The notes beneath the pieces were generated by a model, which saw only the letters and a list, made by a program, of their open reading frames with translations, ran no database searches and was not told the origin of the DNA. A stretch of 64,000 nt of DNA from Rhodococcus antarcticus (GTDB lineage Bacteria; Actinomycetota; Actinomycetes; Mycobacteriales; Mycobacteriaceae), in contig NZ_CP110615.1 of the NCBI RefSeq assembly GCF_026153295.1, positions 2,294,001 to 2,358,000 of the forward strand, given 5' to 3'. Position numbers and translations under genes: made by a program. This document shows, in pieces, positions 44,593-52,487 of this stretch (its first letter is position 1; each line of letters opens with the position of its first letter).

Positions 44593-44622
44593 AGGTTACG
44601 GGGCGCCTCGACGGCTGGTCAA
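44593..44622 (-). promoter_or_regulatory. sigma-70-type promoter of rplU-rpmA
   Basis: On the minus strand TTGACC (44617-44622), 18 bases and TAACCT (44593-44598). It is the best -35/-10 pair in the window. The start site would lie near 44586, giving a leader of about 145 bases before rplU. Confidence 0.7.
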
Positions 44623-44642
44623 ACCGCGGTGTGCGGCACCGG

Positions 44643-47600
44643 TCACGCCGACTCCCCCACCGGGGGCCCGGCCGGACGGCCGGCTGCGCGCCGGCGGCGG
44701 GGCCGGGTGACGGCGGGCTGCTCCACGGGCGGGGCAGCGGCCTCCGGGAGCACGGTCACCACGGCGGGATCCACCGCGGGGGACTCCGGGACCGCGACCG
44801 CGACCACCACGGGTGCGGTGCCGGACTCCGGGGCCGCCTCGGGGCGCGAGGCGGTCCGGCGGGCGCGGCTGCGCCGGGCCGGCGGGGCGACCACCGGCGC
44901 GTCCTCCACCGGCTCCACGACCGGGACCACAAGCTCATCGACCACGGGCTCCACCGGGGCTGCGGGCTCGACGGCCGCCGGCTCAGCAACCACCGGCTCC
45001 ACGACCACCGGCTCCCCGGCCACGGCGTCACCGTCGGTCGGTGCGGACGCCGGGCGGGAGGCCCGACGGGCCCTGGAGCGCCGGGCGGGCGCCGGCTCCG
45101 GGGTGGCGACGGCTGGCTCGGGCGTGGACTCGGCGACCGTGGTCGACGTCTCCGACACCTCGGCGGCCGTCTCCTCGGCCGCGCTGGTGACCGGGGCCGG
45201 GGCCGAGACGGGGCGCCCCTTGGGCCCGGGCACGGGAGGGGTGCTGCGGACCAGCGGGCCCGGGTCCAGCACCACCGGTGCCGCGGTGGCGGGCCGGTCG
45301 TGGCGACGGTCGCGGCCGGTGCCGGCGGACTCGGCCCGGGCGCCCCCGGTGGAGGACTGCACCACCGGCTCGGCCTGCACGATCACGCCGCGTCCGTGGC
45401 AGTGCTCGCAGGGGACGGAGAACTCCTCGATGAGCCCGGCACCCATGCGCTTGCGCGTCATCTGCACCAGGCCGAGCGAGGTCACCTCGGACACCTGGTG
45501 GCGGGTGCGGTCCCGACCGAGGCACTCGGTGAGCCGTCGCAGGACCAGGTCACGGTTGCTCTCCAGCACCATGTCGATGAAGTCCACGACGATCATGCCG
45601 CCGATGTCGCGCAGCCTCATCTGCCGCACGATCTCCTCGGCGGCCTCGATGTTGTTGCGGGTGACCGTCTCCTCGAGGTTGCCGCCGGCACCGGTGAACT
45701 TGCCGGTGTTGACGTCGACCACGGTCATCGCCTCGGTGCGGTCGATGACCAGCGTGCCGCCCGAGGGCAGCCAGACCTTGCGGTCCATCGCCTTGGCCAG
45801 CTGCTCGTCGATGCGGTGCGCCGCGAACACGTCGGTGTCCTCGGTCCAGCGCTGCACGCGTGGGAGCAGGTCGACCGCGACCGAGGAGACGTAGCGCTCG
45901 ACGGTGCCCCACGCGTCCTCACCGGCTACCACGAGCGAGCTGAAGTCCTCGTTGAACAGGTCGCGGACGACCTTGACCAGCAGGTCGGGCTCCTCGTGCA
46001 GCGCGACGGGTGCGGTGAACTTGGCCCCGCCCGCGGTGGCCGCCGCGGCCTTGGCGGAGATGTCCTCCCACTGCGCCTGGAGCCGCTCCACGTCCTTGGC
46101 GAGCTCCTCCTCGCTCACACCCTCCGACGCGGTGCGGATGATGACGCCCGCCTCGGCCGGGACGATGCGCTTGAGGATGTCCTTGAGCCGCTTGCGCTCG
46201 GTGTCGGGCAGCTTGCGGCTGATACCGGTGGAGCCACCGCCGGGGACGTAGACCAGGAAGCGACCGGGCAGGCTGATCTGGGTGGTCAGGCGGGCACCCT
46301 TGTGGCCGACCGGGTCCTTGCTGACCTGCACGAGCACCGGGTCGCCGGAGTGCAGCGCCTGCTCGATCTTGCGGGAGCGGCCACCGAGGCCGGCGGCGTC
46401 CCAGTCGACCTCGCCGGCGTAGAGCACGCCGTTGCGGCCCCGACCGACGTCGAGGAACGCGGCCTCCATGCTGGGCAGGACGTTCTGGACGCGGCCGACG
46501 TAGATGTTGCCGACCATGGCCGTGGAGCTGGCGCTGGTGACGAAGTGCTCGACGAGGACGTCGTCCTCCAGGACGGCCACCTGGGTCTGCTGCCCGTGCT
46601 GGCGGACGACCATCTTCCGGTCGACGGCCTCACGACGGGCCAGGAACTCCGACTCCGACAGGATCGGCGGACGACGCCGACCCACGTCACGGCCGTCGCG
46701 GCGGCGCTGGCGCTTGGCCTCGAGCCGGGTGGAGCCGGTGATGCCCTGGACCTCGTCGGAGCCCTCGCGGACGGCGTCACCCTTGTCGCGGGACTCGCCC
46801 CGACCGCCCCGGCTGCGGCGGGCGCGCGGCTCGCGCTCGTGCACGACCGTGTTGGGCGGGTCGTCGTCGGTCTGGGTCTCCCCCTCGGCGGACTCCCCGG
46901 AGGAGCGGCGACGCCGACGCCGACGCCGACGCCGGCCGTTGCCGCCGTCCTCGTCGGAGGAGTCCTCCGCGTCGTCGTCGCGCTCGTCGGCGTCGTCGGA
47001 GGTGTCCTCGGCGGCGGGCGGGACGGCCTGGTCACCGTCTCGTTGCGGCTCGGAGCCGGTGGACTCGGACCCCTCGTCGTTCTGCTCGTCGGCGGACGGG
47101 CCACGGCCACGGCCACGGCCACGGCGCCCGCGGCGGCGGCGCTTGGGCTGGCCGTCCTCGTCGAGCGAGTCGTCGGACTGGTCGTGATCCTGGGCGTCGG
47201 GGTCCGACGGCTCCTCGGACGCGGCTGCGGGGGTACCGGTCGTCGGGGCGTCGCCCTCGGCGTCGGCCGGCTTGGACGTGCGGCGGCGGCGGCCGCGACC
47301 CGACGACGGGGGGGACTGGTCCGCCTCGGGGGTCTCGGCGGCGGGCGCGACCGGCGCCTGCGCGGCCGCGGGCTCGGCAGGCGCGGCGTCGGTGACCTCG
47401 GTGGGCACGTCGGCCTCGGCCGGGGCGGCGGGACGGCTCGCGCGGCGGCGGCGCGGCGGGGCGGCCACGGGCTCGGGGGCCATGAACAGCGGCGCCTGGA
47501 CAGCCGGGGCGGCGGCTGTGGGCGGGGCCGTGGGCTCCGGCTCCGCGGCTGGCTCCGGAGCCGGGCTCGCGGCGGCCGGGGCGAGCGCGGCGCGCACCTG

Positions 47601-47768
47601 CTCGGCGACGGCGCGGTCGATGCTCGACTGGGCGCTGCCGACGGCGGAGCCGAGGCGCTCGAGCTCGACCAGCACGGCCTTGCTCGTCACCCCCAGCAGC
47701 TTCGCCAGGGCGTGCACCCGCAGGCGGGTGGGGAGGTCGGTGTTCTCGGGCGGCACGATCTGGGCCAC
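44643..47768 (-). CDS. rne: ribonuclease E/G
   Basis: This 1041-residue endoribonuclease is the core of mRNA decay and rRNA processing. An IF2-N-like domain (RVHALAKLLGVTSKAVLVELERLG, residues 15-40) leads into a long disordered Ala/Pro-, acid- and Arg-rich region (to about 340) with a run of ten Arg. The catalytic core follows, with an S1 domain (GNIYVGRVQNVLPSMEAAFLDVG), the Mg-binding DVNTGKFTG and VVDFIDM, and the zinc-link CEHCHGRG. A disordered Pro/Val-rich tail with RRSRARRA clusters ends it. GTG 47768 has GAGGAG five bases upstream. A GC hairpin sits in its leader. The disordered flanks probably bind RNA and partner enzymes. Confidence 0.96.
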   Translation of the reverse strand: MAQIVPPENTDLPTRLRVHALAKLLGVTSKAVLVELERLGSAVGSAQSSIDRAVAEQVRAALAPAAASPAPEPAAEPEPTAPPTAAAPAVQAPLFMAPEPVAAPPRRRRASRPAAPAEADVPTEVTDAAPAEPAAAQAPVAPAAETPEADQSPPSSGRGRRRRTSKPADAEGDAPTTGTPAAASEEPSDPDAQDHDQSDDSLDEDGQPKRRRRGRRGRGRGRGPSADEQNDEGSESTGSEPQRDGDQAVPPAAEDTSDDADERDDDAEDSSDEDGGNGRRRRRRRRRRSSGESAEGETQTDDDPPNTVVHEREPRARRSRGGRGESRDKGDAVREGSDEVQGITGSTRLEAKRQRRRDGRDVGRRRPPILSESEFLARREAVDRKMVVRQHGQQTQVAVLEDDVLVEHFVTSASSTAMVGNIYVGRVQNVLPSMEAAFLDVGRGRNGVLYAGEVDWDAAGLGGRSRKIEQALHSGDPVLVQVSKDPVGHKGARLTTQISLPGRFLVYVPGGGSTGISRKLPDTERKRLKDILKRIVPAEAGVIIRTASEGVSEEELAKDVERLQAQWEDISAKAAAATAGGAKFTAPVALHEEPDLLVKVVRDLFNEDFSSLVVAGEDAWGTVERYVSSVAVDLLPRVQRWTEDTDVFAAHRIDEQLAKAMDRKVWLPSGGTLVIDRTEAMTVVDVNTGKFTGAGGNLEETVTRNNIEAAEEIVRQMRLRDIGGMIVVDFIDMVLESNRDLVLRRLTECLGRDRTRHQVSEVTSLGLVQMTRKRMGAGLIEEFSVPCEHCHGRGVIVQAEPVVQSSTGGARAESAGTGRDRRHDRPATAAPVVLDPGPLVRSTPPVPGPKGRPVSAPAPVTSAAEETAAEVSETSTTVAESTPEPAVATPEPAPARRSRARRASRPASAPTDGDAVAGEPVVVEPVVAEPAAVEPAAPVEPVVDELVVPVVEPVEDAPVVAPPARRSRARRTASRPEAAPESGTAPVVVAVAVPESPAVDPAVVTVLPEAAAPPVEQPAVTRPRRRRAAGRPAGPPVGESA
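46900..46950. repeat. GACGCC hexamer run in rne (poly-Arg tract)
   Basis: Consecutive GACGCC hexamers on the plus strand correspond to a run of ten arginines in the RNase E linker. Such a tract can slip by units of six bases without changing the frame. Confidence 0.7.
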
Positions 47769-47845
47769 GTGTTCTCCTCGGGCCCCCGGGCGCGTCCACC
47801 GGGTGGTGGGACGCGGCCACGCGAGGGCCGGTTCGGTTCGGGTCA

Positions 47846-47865
47846 CGGCGCCCGTGCGGGCGCCG
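47846..47865 (-). promoter_or_regulatory. GC hairpin in the rne leader
   Basis: CGGCGCCCG and CGGGCGCCG form a perfect stem around two bases, 78-97 bases before the rne start. It may be a leader structure for rne or a terminator for the upstream DUF2344 gene. Leader hairpins control rne in E. coli, so the first is attractive but unproven. Confidence 0.4.
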
Positions 47866-47904
47866 GGTGGAGCGGGTCTCTCACCGCCGCAGACCTCGGA
47901 GAGA

Positions 47905-48720
47905 TCAGGCGGTGCCGGTCTCGACCACGTGAGGCCCTCGCTGCGCCGGGTCGCCGAGCCCTGGGGGGCCGGCCTCCCGATCAGCGGCGAGCGGATCGCC
48001 GAGCGTCCCGTCGTCGTCGAGCGGGCCCTGGGCGACCCGGGTGGCCCTCACGGGCACCGGGAGCTCCAGACCAGCGACGACGAGCAGAGCGCTCATCACG
48101 TCATCCGGCCGAACGGCGGGACTTGCCTGCCGCACGACCGCGTCGAGTATCCCACACGGCGGCGCGCCCGGAGCCCGGGACGCGTCCGGGGGGCGCACCG
48201 ACATGCTCACCACGGGACCCCGCGCGTCGAGCTGGCGGCGGCCGTCCTTGGTCAACCGCTCCACGGGTGCGGTCTCCAGGGCGAGGAACGCCTCGACGGC
48301 CGCGGCGAGGACGGCTGGCTCCACCCCGTCGACGACGAGCTCCCACAGGCTCGCGTGCATCCGCTCCGGGAGGGACCCGCCGGAGGCGGTCACCGCGTCC
48401 ACCACGTCCAGCCCGGGGGGCAGCGCCTTGTCGATCTCGCGACCCACGAGCTGGGCGTCGAGCACCCGGACCAGGGAGATCTCGACGTACTCGGCCTCGC
48501 TGGCCACACCGGTGGGAGCCGCCCCCACCCAGGAGATCTTGGGGTGCGGGTGGAAGCCCTGGGAGTAGGCCATCGGTACCCCGGCCCGGCGCAGCGCACG
48601 CTCGAAGGCTCGGGCGACGTCGCGGTGGGAGGTGAAGCGCAGCCGGCCCCGCTTGGTGTAGCGCAGGCGGATCTTCTGGGCGGGCGCGGCCGAGGGGTTG
48701 GGCTCGTGCTGGGCGGGCAC
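47905..48720 (-). CDS. DUF2344 / TIGR03936 radical SAM-associated protein
   Basis: The 271-residue protein of the DUF2344 family begins its domain with KIRLRYTKRGRLRFTSHRDVARAFERALRRAGVPMAYSQGFHPHPKISW and continues with SEAEYVEISLV. These proteins are found beside, or fused to, a B12-type radical SAM protein (TIGR03960), and near RNase E/G. Here that partner lies about 3.8 kb away with two unrelated genes between. GTG 48720 (VPAQHEPNPS) has GGAGG five bases upstream, while TACCGT at 48767-48772 may be its -10. The C-terminal 60 residues are Asp/Pro/Gly-rich. The function is unknown; RNA modification is a guess from context. Confidence 0.87.
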   Translation of the reverse strand: MPAQHEPNPSAAPAQKIRLRYTKRGRLRFTSHRDVARAFERALRRAGVPMAYSQGFHPHPKISWVGAAPTGVASEAEYVEISLVRVLDAQLVGREIDKALPPGLDVVDAVTASGGSLPERMHASLWELVVDGVEPAVLAAAVEAFLALETAPVERLTKDGRRQLDARGPVVSMSVRPPDASRAPGAPPCGILDAVVRQASPAVRPDDVMSALLVVAGLELPVPVRATRVAQGPLDDDGTLGDPLAADREAGPPGLGDPAQRGPHVVETGTA

Positions 48721-48766
48721 CGGTGCCTCCGGTCTCGTGGGTGGGTGCTGGCGGGCGGCACCTCCG

Positions 48767-48772
48767 ACGGTA
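48767..48772 (-). promoter_or_regulatory. -10 element (TACCGT) of the DUF2344 gene
   Basis: TACCGT lies 46 bases before the GTG on the minus strand, so this transcript would have a short leader with the GGAGG site. Confidence 0.4.
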
Positions 48773-48828
48773 GCGGCCGGACGGGTGGGGGTGGTCACCA
48801 CGGCGTGGGACTCGGCCCCGGGCGTGGC

Positions 48829-48834
48829 TACGGT
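48829..48834 (+). promoter_or_regulatory. -10 element (TACGGT) of leaderless acetyl-CoA synthetase gene
   Basis: TACGGT, seven bases, GTG. It is a full match to TANNNT. Confidence 0.6.
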
Positions 48835-48841
48835 CGTGCCC

Positions 48842-50764
48842 GTGACCGCCCCGGACCTGTACCCCGCCCCCGACGCCCTCGCCGCCGCGGCGAACGTGAC
48901 CGAGGAGGCCTACGCCCGGGCCGCGGCCGACCCGGAGGCGTTCTGGGCCGAGCAGGCCCGCCGGCTGGAGTGGACCCGCCCGTGGGACACCGTCTACGAC
49001 GGCCGCGACTTCCCCTTCGTCCGGTGGTTCTCCGGCGGCGAGCTGAACGTCGCCCGCAACTGCGTGGACCGCCACGTCGAGGCCGGCCGCGGCGACAAGG
49101 TGGCGCTGCTGTGGGAGGGCGAGCCGGGCGACTCCCGCACCGTCACCTACGCCCAGCTGCAGGTCGAGGTGTCCCGCTGCGCCCACGCGCTCACCGAGCT
49201 CGGCGTCGGCCGTGGCGACGTGGTGGTGGTGTACCTGCCGGTGCTCGTGGAGACCGTGGTCGTCATGCTGGCGTGCGCCCGGATCGGCGCGATCCACTCG
49301 ATGGTGTTCGGCGGCTTCTCGGCCGAGGCCCTGCGCTTCCGGGTCGCCGACGCCCGCGCCAAGCTCCTCGTCACCACCGACGGCCAGCACCGCCGCGGCA
49401 AGGTCGTCCCGGTGAAGGCCTCCGCCGATGCGGCCGTCGAGGGCATCGAGTCGGTGGAGCACGTCCTGGTGGTGCGGCGGACCGGGTCCGACGTGGCGTG
49501 GACCGACGGACGCGACGTGTGGTGGCACGACGTGGTCGACCACCAGCCCGTCGAGCACACCGCGCCCGCGTTCGAGGCCGAGACCCCGCTGTTCCTCATC
49601 TACACGTCGGGGACCACGGGCAAGCCCAAGGGCATCGTGCACACGATGGGCGGCTACCTCACCCAGACCTCGTGGACGGCGTGGGCGTGCTTCGACCACA
49701 AGCCGGACGACGTCTACTGGTGCACCGCCGACCTCGCCTGGGTCACGGCGCACACCTACGAGGTCTACGGCCCGCTGAGCAACGGCGTGACCCAGGTGCT
49801 CTACGAGGGCACCCCCGACACCCCGCGCCGCAGCCGGCACGCGGAGATCATCGCCAAGCACGGGGTGACCGTCTACTACACCGCCCCGACCCTGGTGCGG
49901 ACGTTCATGAAGTGGGGCGAGCAGGAGACCTTCGGCGGCCACGACCTGTCCTCGCTGCGGCTGCTGGGCAGCGTGGGCGAGGCGATCAACCCCGAGGCGT
50001 GGCGCTGGTTCCACCGCGTGGTCGGCGGTGGGCGGTGCCCGGTCGTGGACACCTGGTGGCAGTCCGAGACCGGGGCCGCGGTGGTCGCACCCCTGCCCGG
50101 GGTGACCGCGCTCAAGCCGGGCTCGGCCACCCGGGCACTGCCCGGGCTCTCGGTGCGGGTGGTGGACGAGTCCGGTCGCGACTGCGACCCCGGTGAGGGG
50201 GGCCTGCTCGTGATCGACCGGCCGTGGCCGGCGATGGCCCGCGGGGTGTGGGGCGACCCGGAGCGCTTCCGCAGCTCCTACTTCGCGAAGTTCGCGGCGC
50301 AGGGCTGGTACACCGCCGGGGACGGCGCCCGGACCGACGCCGACGGCTACGTGTGGCTGCAGGGGCGGGTGGACGACGTCATGAACATCTCCGGCCACCG
50401 GCTGTCGTCCATCGAGCTGGAGTCCGCCCTGGTCAGCCACCCGCGCGTGGCCGAGGCGGGGGTGGTCGGTGCCCCGGACGCCACCACCGGCCAGGCCGTC
50501 GTCGCGTTCGTGGTCACCCGGGGCGAGGCAGTAGCGGGTGAGGACCTCGTCGCCGAGCTGCGGGCCCACGTCGCGCGGGAGATCGGACCGGTCGCGAGGC
50601 CGCAGGAGGTCATCGTCGTCGAGGAGCTGCCCAAGACCCGCTCCGGCAAGATCGTGCGCCGGCTGCTGCTGGACATCACCGCCGGTCGGGAGCCCGGGGA
50701 CACCACCTCGCTGGTGGACCCCGACGCACTGGTGGGACTCGCGGAGCAGTTCAGGACCCGCTGA
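48842..50764 (+). CDS. acs: acetyl-CoA synthetase (AMP-forming)
   Basis: This enzyme activates acetate (or propionate) to the CoA thioester via the acyl adenylate. The 640-residue protein has the P-loop LIYTSGTTGKPKGIVHTM (about residue 255), DTWWQSETGA with the Trp that limits acyl size to acetate, YTAGDGARTDADGYVWLQGRVDDVMNISGHRLSSIE, and the C-terminal lysine motif PKTRSGKIVRRLL, usually controlled by acetylation. The length fits the family. It is leaderless at GTG 48842 and converges with the lipoprotein gene (28-base gap). It interrupts the usual DUF2344/TIGR03960 pairing. Confidence 0.93.
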   Translation: MTAPDLYPAPDALAAAANVTEEAYARAAADPEAFWAEQARRLEWTRPWDTVYDGRDFPFVRWFSGGELNVARNCVDRHVEAGRGDKVALLWEGEPGDSRTVTYAQLQVEVSRCAHALTELGVGRGDVVVVYLPVLVETVVVMLACARIGAIHSMVFGGFSAEALRFRVADARAKLLVTTDGQHRRGKVVPVKASADAAVEGIESVEHVLVVRRTGSDVAWTDGRDVWWHDVVDHQPVEHTAPAFEAETPLFLIYTSGTTGKPKGIVHTMGGYLTQTSWTAWACFDHKPDDVYWCTADLAWVTAHTYEVYGPLSNGVTQVLYEGTPDTPRRSRHAEIIAKHGVTVYYTAPTLVRTFMKWGEQETFGGHDLSSLRLLGSVGEAINPEAWRWFHRVVGGGRCPVVDTWWQSETGAAVVAPLPGVTALKPGSATRALPGLSVRVVDESGRDCDPGEGGLLVIDRPWPAMARGVWGDPERFRSSYFAKFAAQGWYTAGDGARTDADGYVWLQGRVDDVMNISGHRLSSIELESALVSHPRVAEAGVVGAPDATTGQAVVAFVVTRGEAVAGEDLVAELRAHVAREIGPVARPQEVIVVEELPKTRSGKIVRRLLLDITAGREPGDTTSLVDPDALVGLAEQFRTR

Positions 50765-50792
50765 GACCCCGCCCGCCCAGGGTGAGCCGGCG

Positions 50793-52424
50793 CTACTGGT
50801 AGCTGACCATCAGCGGCACGGGGTGGCGCCGGACGGTGTCGGCGGGGCTCGCGATCTGCGGGTCCTCGTCGTAGAAGTTCTTCCAGCCGAAGTGGATCCC
50901 CGCCGGCGCCGCCCGCACGATCGCGTGCCAGGTGGCCTCCTTCTGGCTGCGCCCACCCTGGCCGTCGGCGTGGATCAGCAGGGTCACGTCGTCGTCGGTG
51001 GTGTCCAGCGCCGCCTCGTCGGTGATCATCGACAGCCGGAACTGGTGCAGCACCAGCAGCTTCTGCGGCAGGTTCGCCGCCGCGGTCAGGTCGCTGAGCC
51101 AGGTGACGACGGCGTTGACCCGCTGCGCGGTCACCGAGCCGATCTGCTGCAGCGGGACCTGGTCGGGGCCCAGTGCCCACTCCGGGTCCAGGGCGAGGCC
51201 CACGTTCGGGCGGGCCAGCAGCGAGGCGTAGCGCTGCGCCTGGGTCACCAGGTCCGCCCGACCGGGCTGCAGGTCCAGCACCACGTACATCCCGGCGGCG
51301 GTGGCCGCGTCGACCAACGGCTGCAGGGTCGCGACCCCGGCCTCGTTGGAGTAGTCGCCGTCGGCACCGGGCGAACCGCTGGCGACCGTCGCGATGATCT
51401 CGAAGGTGGGCACGACGGGGACGTCGTAGAGCGCGGCGTAGGGGGCGGCCACCCGCTGGGCGCGCGCCACGCTGGCCGAGGGTCCCTGCTCACCCAGGAC
51501 CCCCAGCGAGGACGAGCCGGGGTAGCCGTAGAGGGCGACGAGGGCGCGGCCGGGGAACACCGTCTGCCCGCCCCCGGGGAGCTGCACCCCGGTGCGGGCC
51601 ACGGCGACGCGGTGGGTGAGCACCTCGGAGGTGCCGAAGCCGGCGCCGACCGCGAGCAGCGGCCCCTGCGGAGCCTGCTGAAGGGCGGAGATCGCGGCGG
51701 TGTCGGAGCGCGGGTCGTCGGCCACCACGTCGACGACGCGGGCGCCCGCCGCCTTCGCGGTGGCGGTGACGACGGCACCGGCGGCCACCGCGGGGTCCGT
51801 CGCGGCGTCACCGGTGCGCACGAGGACGGTCGTGGAGACCAGCGGGGAGGACGGGGCGGCGGTGACCGGGAGCTGGTCGGCGGAGTCCACGACCGTCACC
51901 CCCGGGTACCCGTCGGACCCCGGACCGCCGGAGGACCGAGCTGAGGAGGTCCGGGCCGGCGACGGCAGGACCGGGGAGGTCTGGCCGGTGGGGGCACGGA
52001 CGGTGGGGGCACGGACTGTGGGGGCACGGACCCGGAGCACCGTCGTGGTGCCCAGCGCAGCGAGCCGGCCGGCGAGATTGCCGCCGTCGCCGTCCACCAG
52101 CACGGGAACACCGAGGCGGGTGGCCGTCGCGGCGGCCGGACCCACCTCGGCGTCCGCGGTGGAGGAGACGACCACGGCCACCGGTGCGCGGCGGAACAAC
52201 GAGGCCGCCACCGCGTTCGCCAGCCCCGCCACCGTGGTACCGGCGACCACGCTCGTGCCCGCCGGCGCCTGGACATCGGCCTGCAGCGCCGCCGGCGCCG
52301 AGGGCGAGGGCGCCGACGATGGGCCCACCGCACCCGGCGTGCGGTCCTGACCGCCCCCGGTGCACCCCGCCAGCACGAGCGAGCCGGCGACCACGAGCAC
52401 GGTCAACCCCCGAGGAACGGCCAC
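50793..52424 (-). CDS. uncharacterised secreted lipoprotein
   Basis: I do not recognise a named family. The 543-residue protein has a lipoprotein signal peptide (LTVLVVAGSLVLAGC, Cys about residue 21), then Pro/Ser-rich linker sequence. The N-terminal half resembles cell-wall-binding repeat modules (VAGTTVAGLANAVAASLFRRAPVAVVVSSTADAE... and LGVPVLVDGDGG). The C-terminal half has the look of a TIM-barrel hydrolase (GRALVALYGYPGSSSLGVLGEQGP, VPTFEIIATVASG, GMYVVLDLQPGRADLVTQ, LALDPEWALGP, LLIHADGQGG). Conserved Asp and Glu on strand ends would suit a glycosidase. Three VRAPT repeats lie near residues 132-146. GTG 52424 has CACGCT six bases upstream. Confidence 0.72.
   Translation of the reverse strand: MAVPRGLTVLVVAGSLVLAGCTGGGQDRTPGAVGPSSAPSPSAPAALQADVQAPAGTSVVAGTTVAGLANAVAASLFRRAPVAVVVSSTADAEVGPAAATATRLGVPVLVDGDGGNLAGRLAALGTTTVLRVRAPTVRAPTVRAPTGQTSPVLPSPARTSSARSSGGPGSDGYPGVTVVDSADQLPVTAAPSSPLVSTTVLVRTGDAATDPAVAAGAVVTATAKAAGARVVDVVADDPRSDTAAISALQQAPQGPLLAVGAGFGTSEVLTHRVAVARTGVQLPGGGQTVFPGRALVALYGYPGSSSLGVLGEQGPSASVARAQRVAAPYAALYDVPVVPTFEIIATVASGSPGADGDYSNEAGVATLQPLVDAATAAGMYVVLDLQPGRADLVTQAQRYASLLARPNVGLALDPEWALGPDQVPLQQIGSVTAQRVNAVVTWLSDLTAAANLPQKLLVLHQFRLSMITDEAALDTTDDDVTLLIHADGQGGRSQKEATWHAIVRAAPAGIHFGWKNFYDEDPQIASPADTVRRHPVPLMVSYQ
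51986..52030. repeat. three 15-bp tandem repeats in the lipoprotein gene
   Basis: Units at 51986-52000, 52001-52015 (identical) and 52016-52030 (one change) encode VRAPT repeats in a linker between the two halves of the lipoprotein. Confidence 0.85.
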
Positions 52425-52430
52425 TCCCCG

Positions 52431-52436
52431 AGCGTG
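52431..52436 (-). promoter_or_regulatory. -10 element (CACGCT) of the lipoprotein gene
   Basis: CACGCT, six bases, GTG on the minus strand. The first base differs from consensus. Confidence 0.35.
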
Positions 52437-52487
52437 TCACGCAGTCCCGACCGTGGTCACATCCGGGTCGGGGCCGTCACGGTCTGC

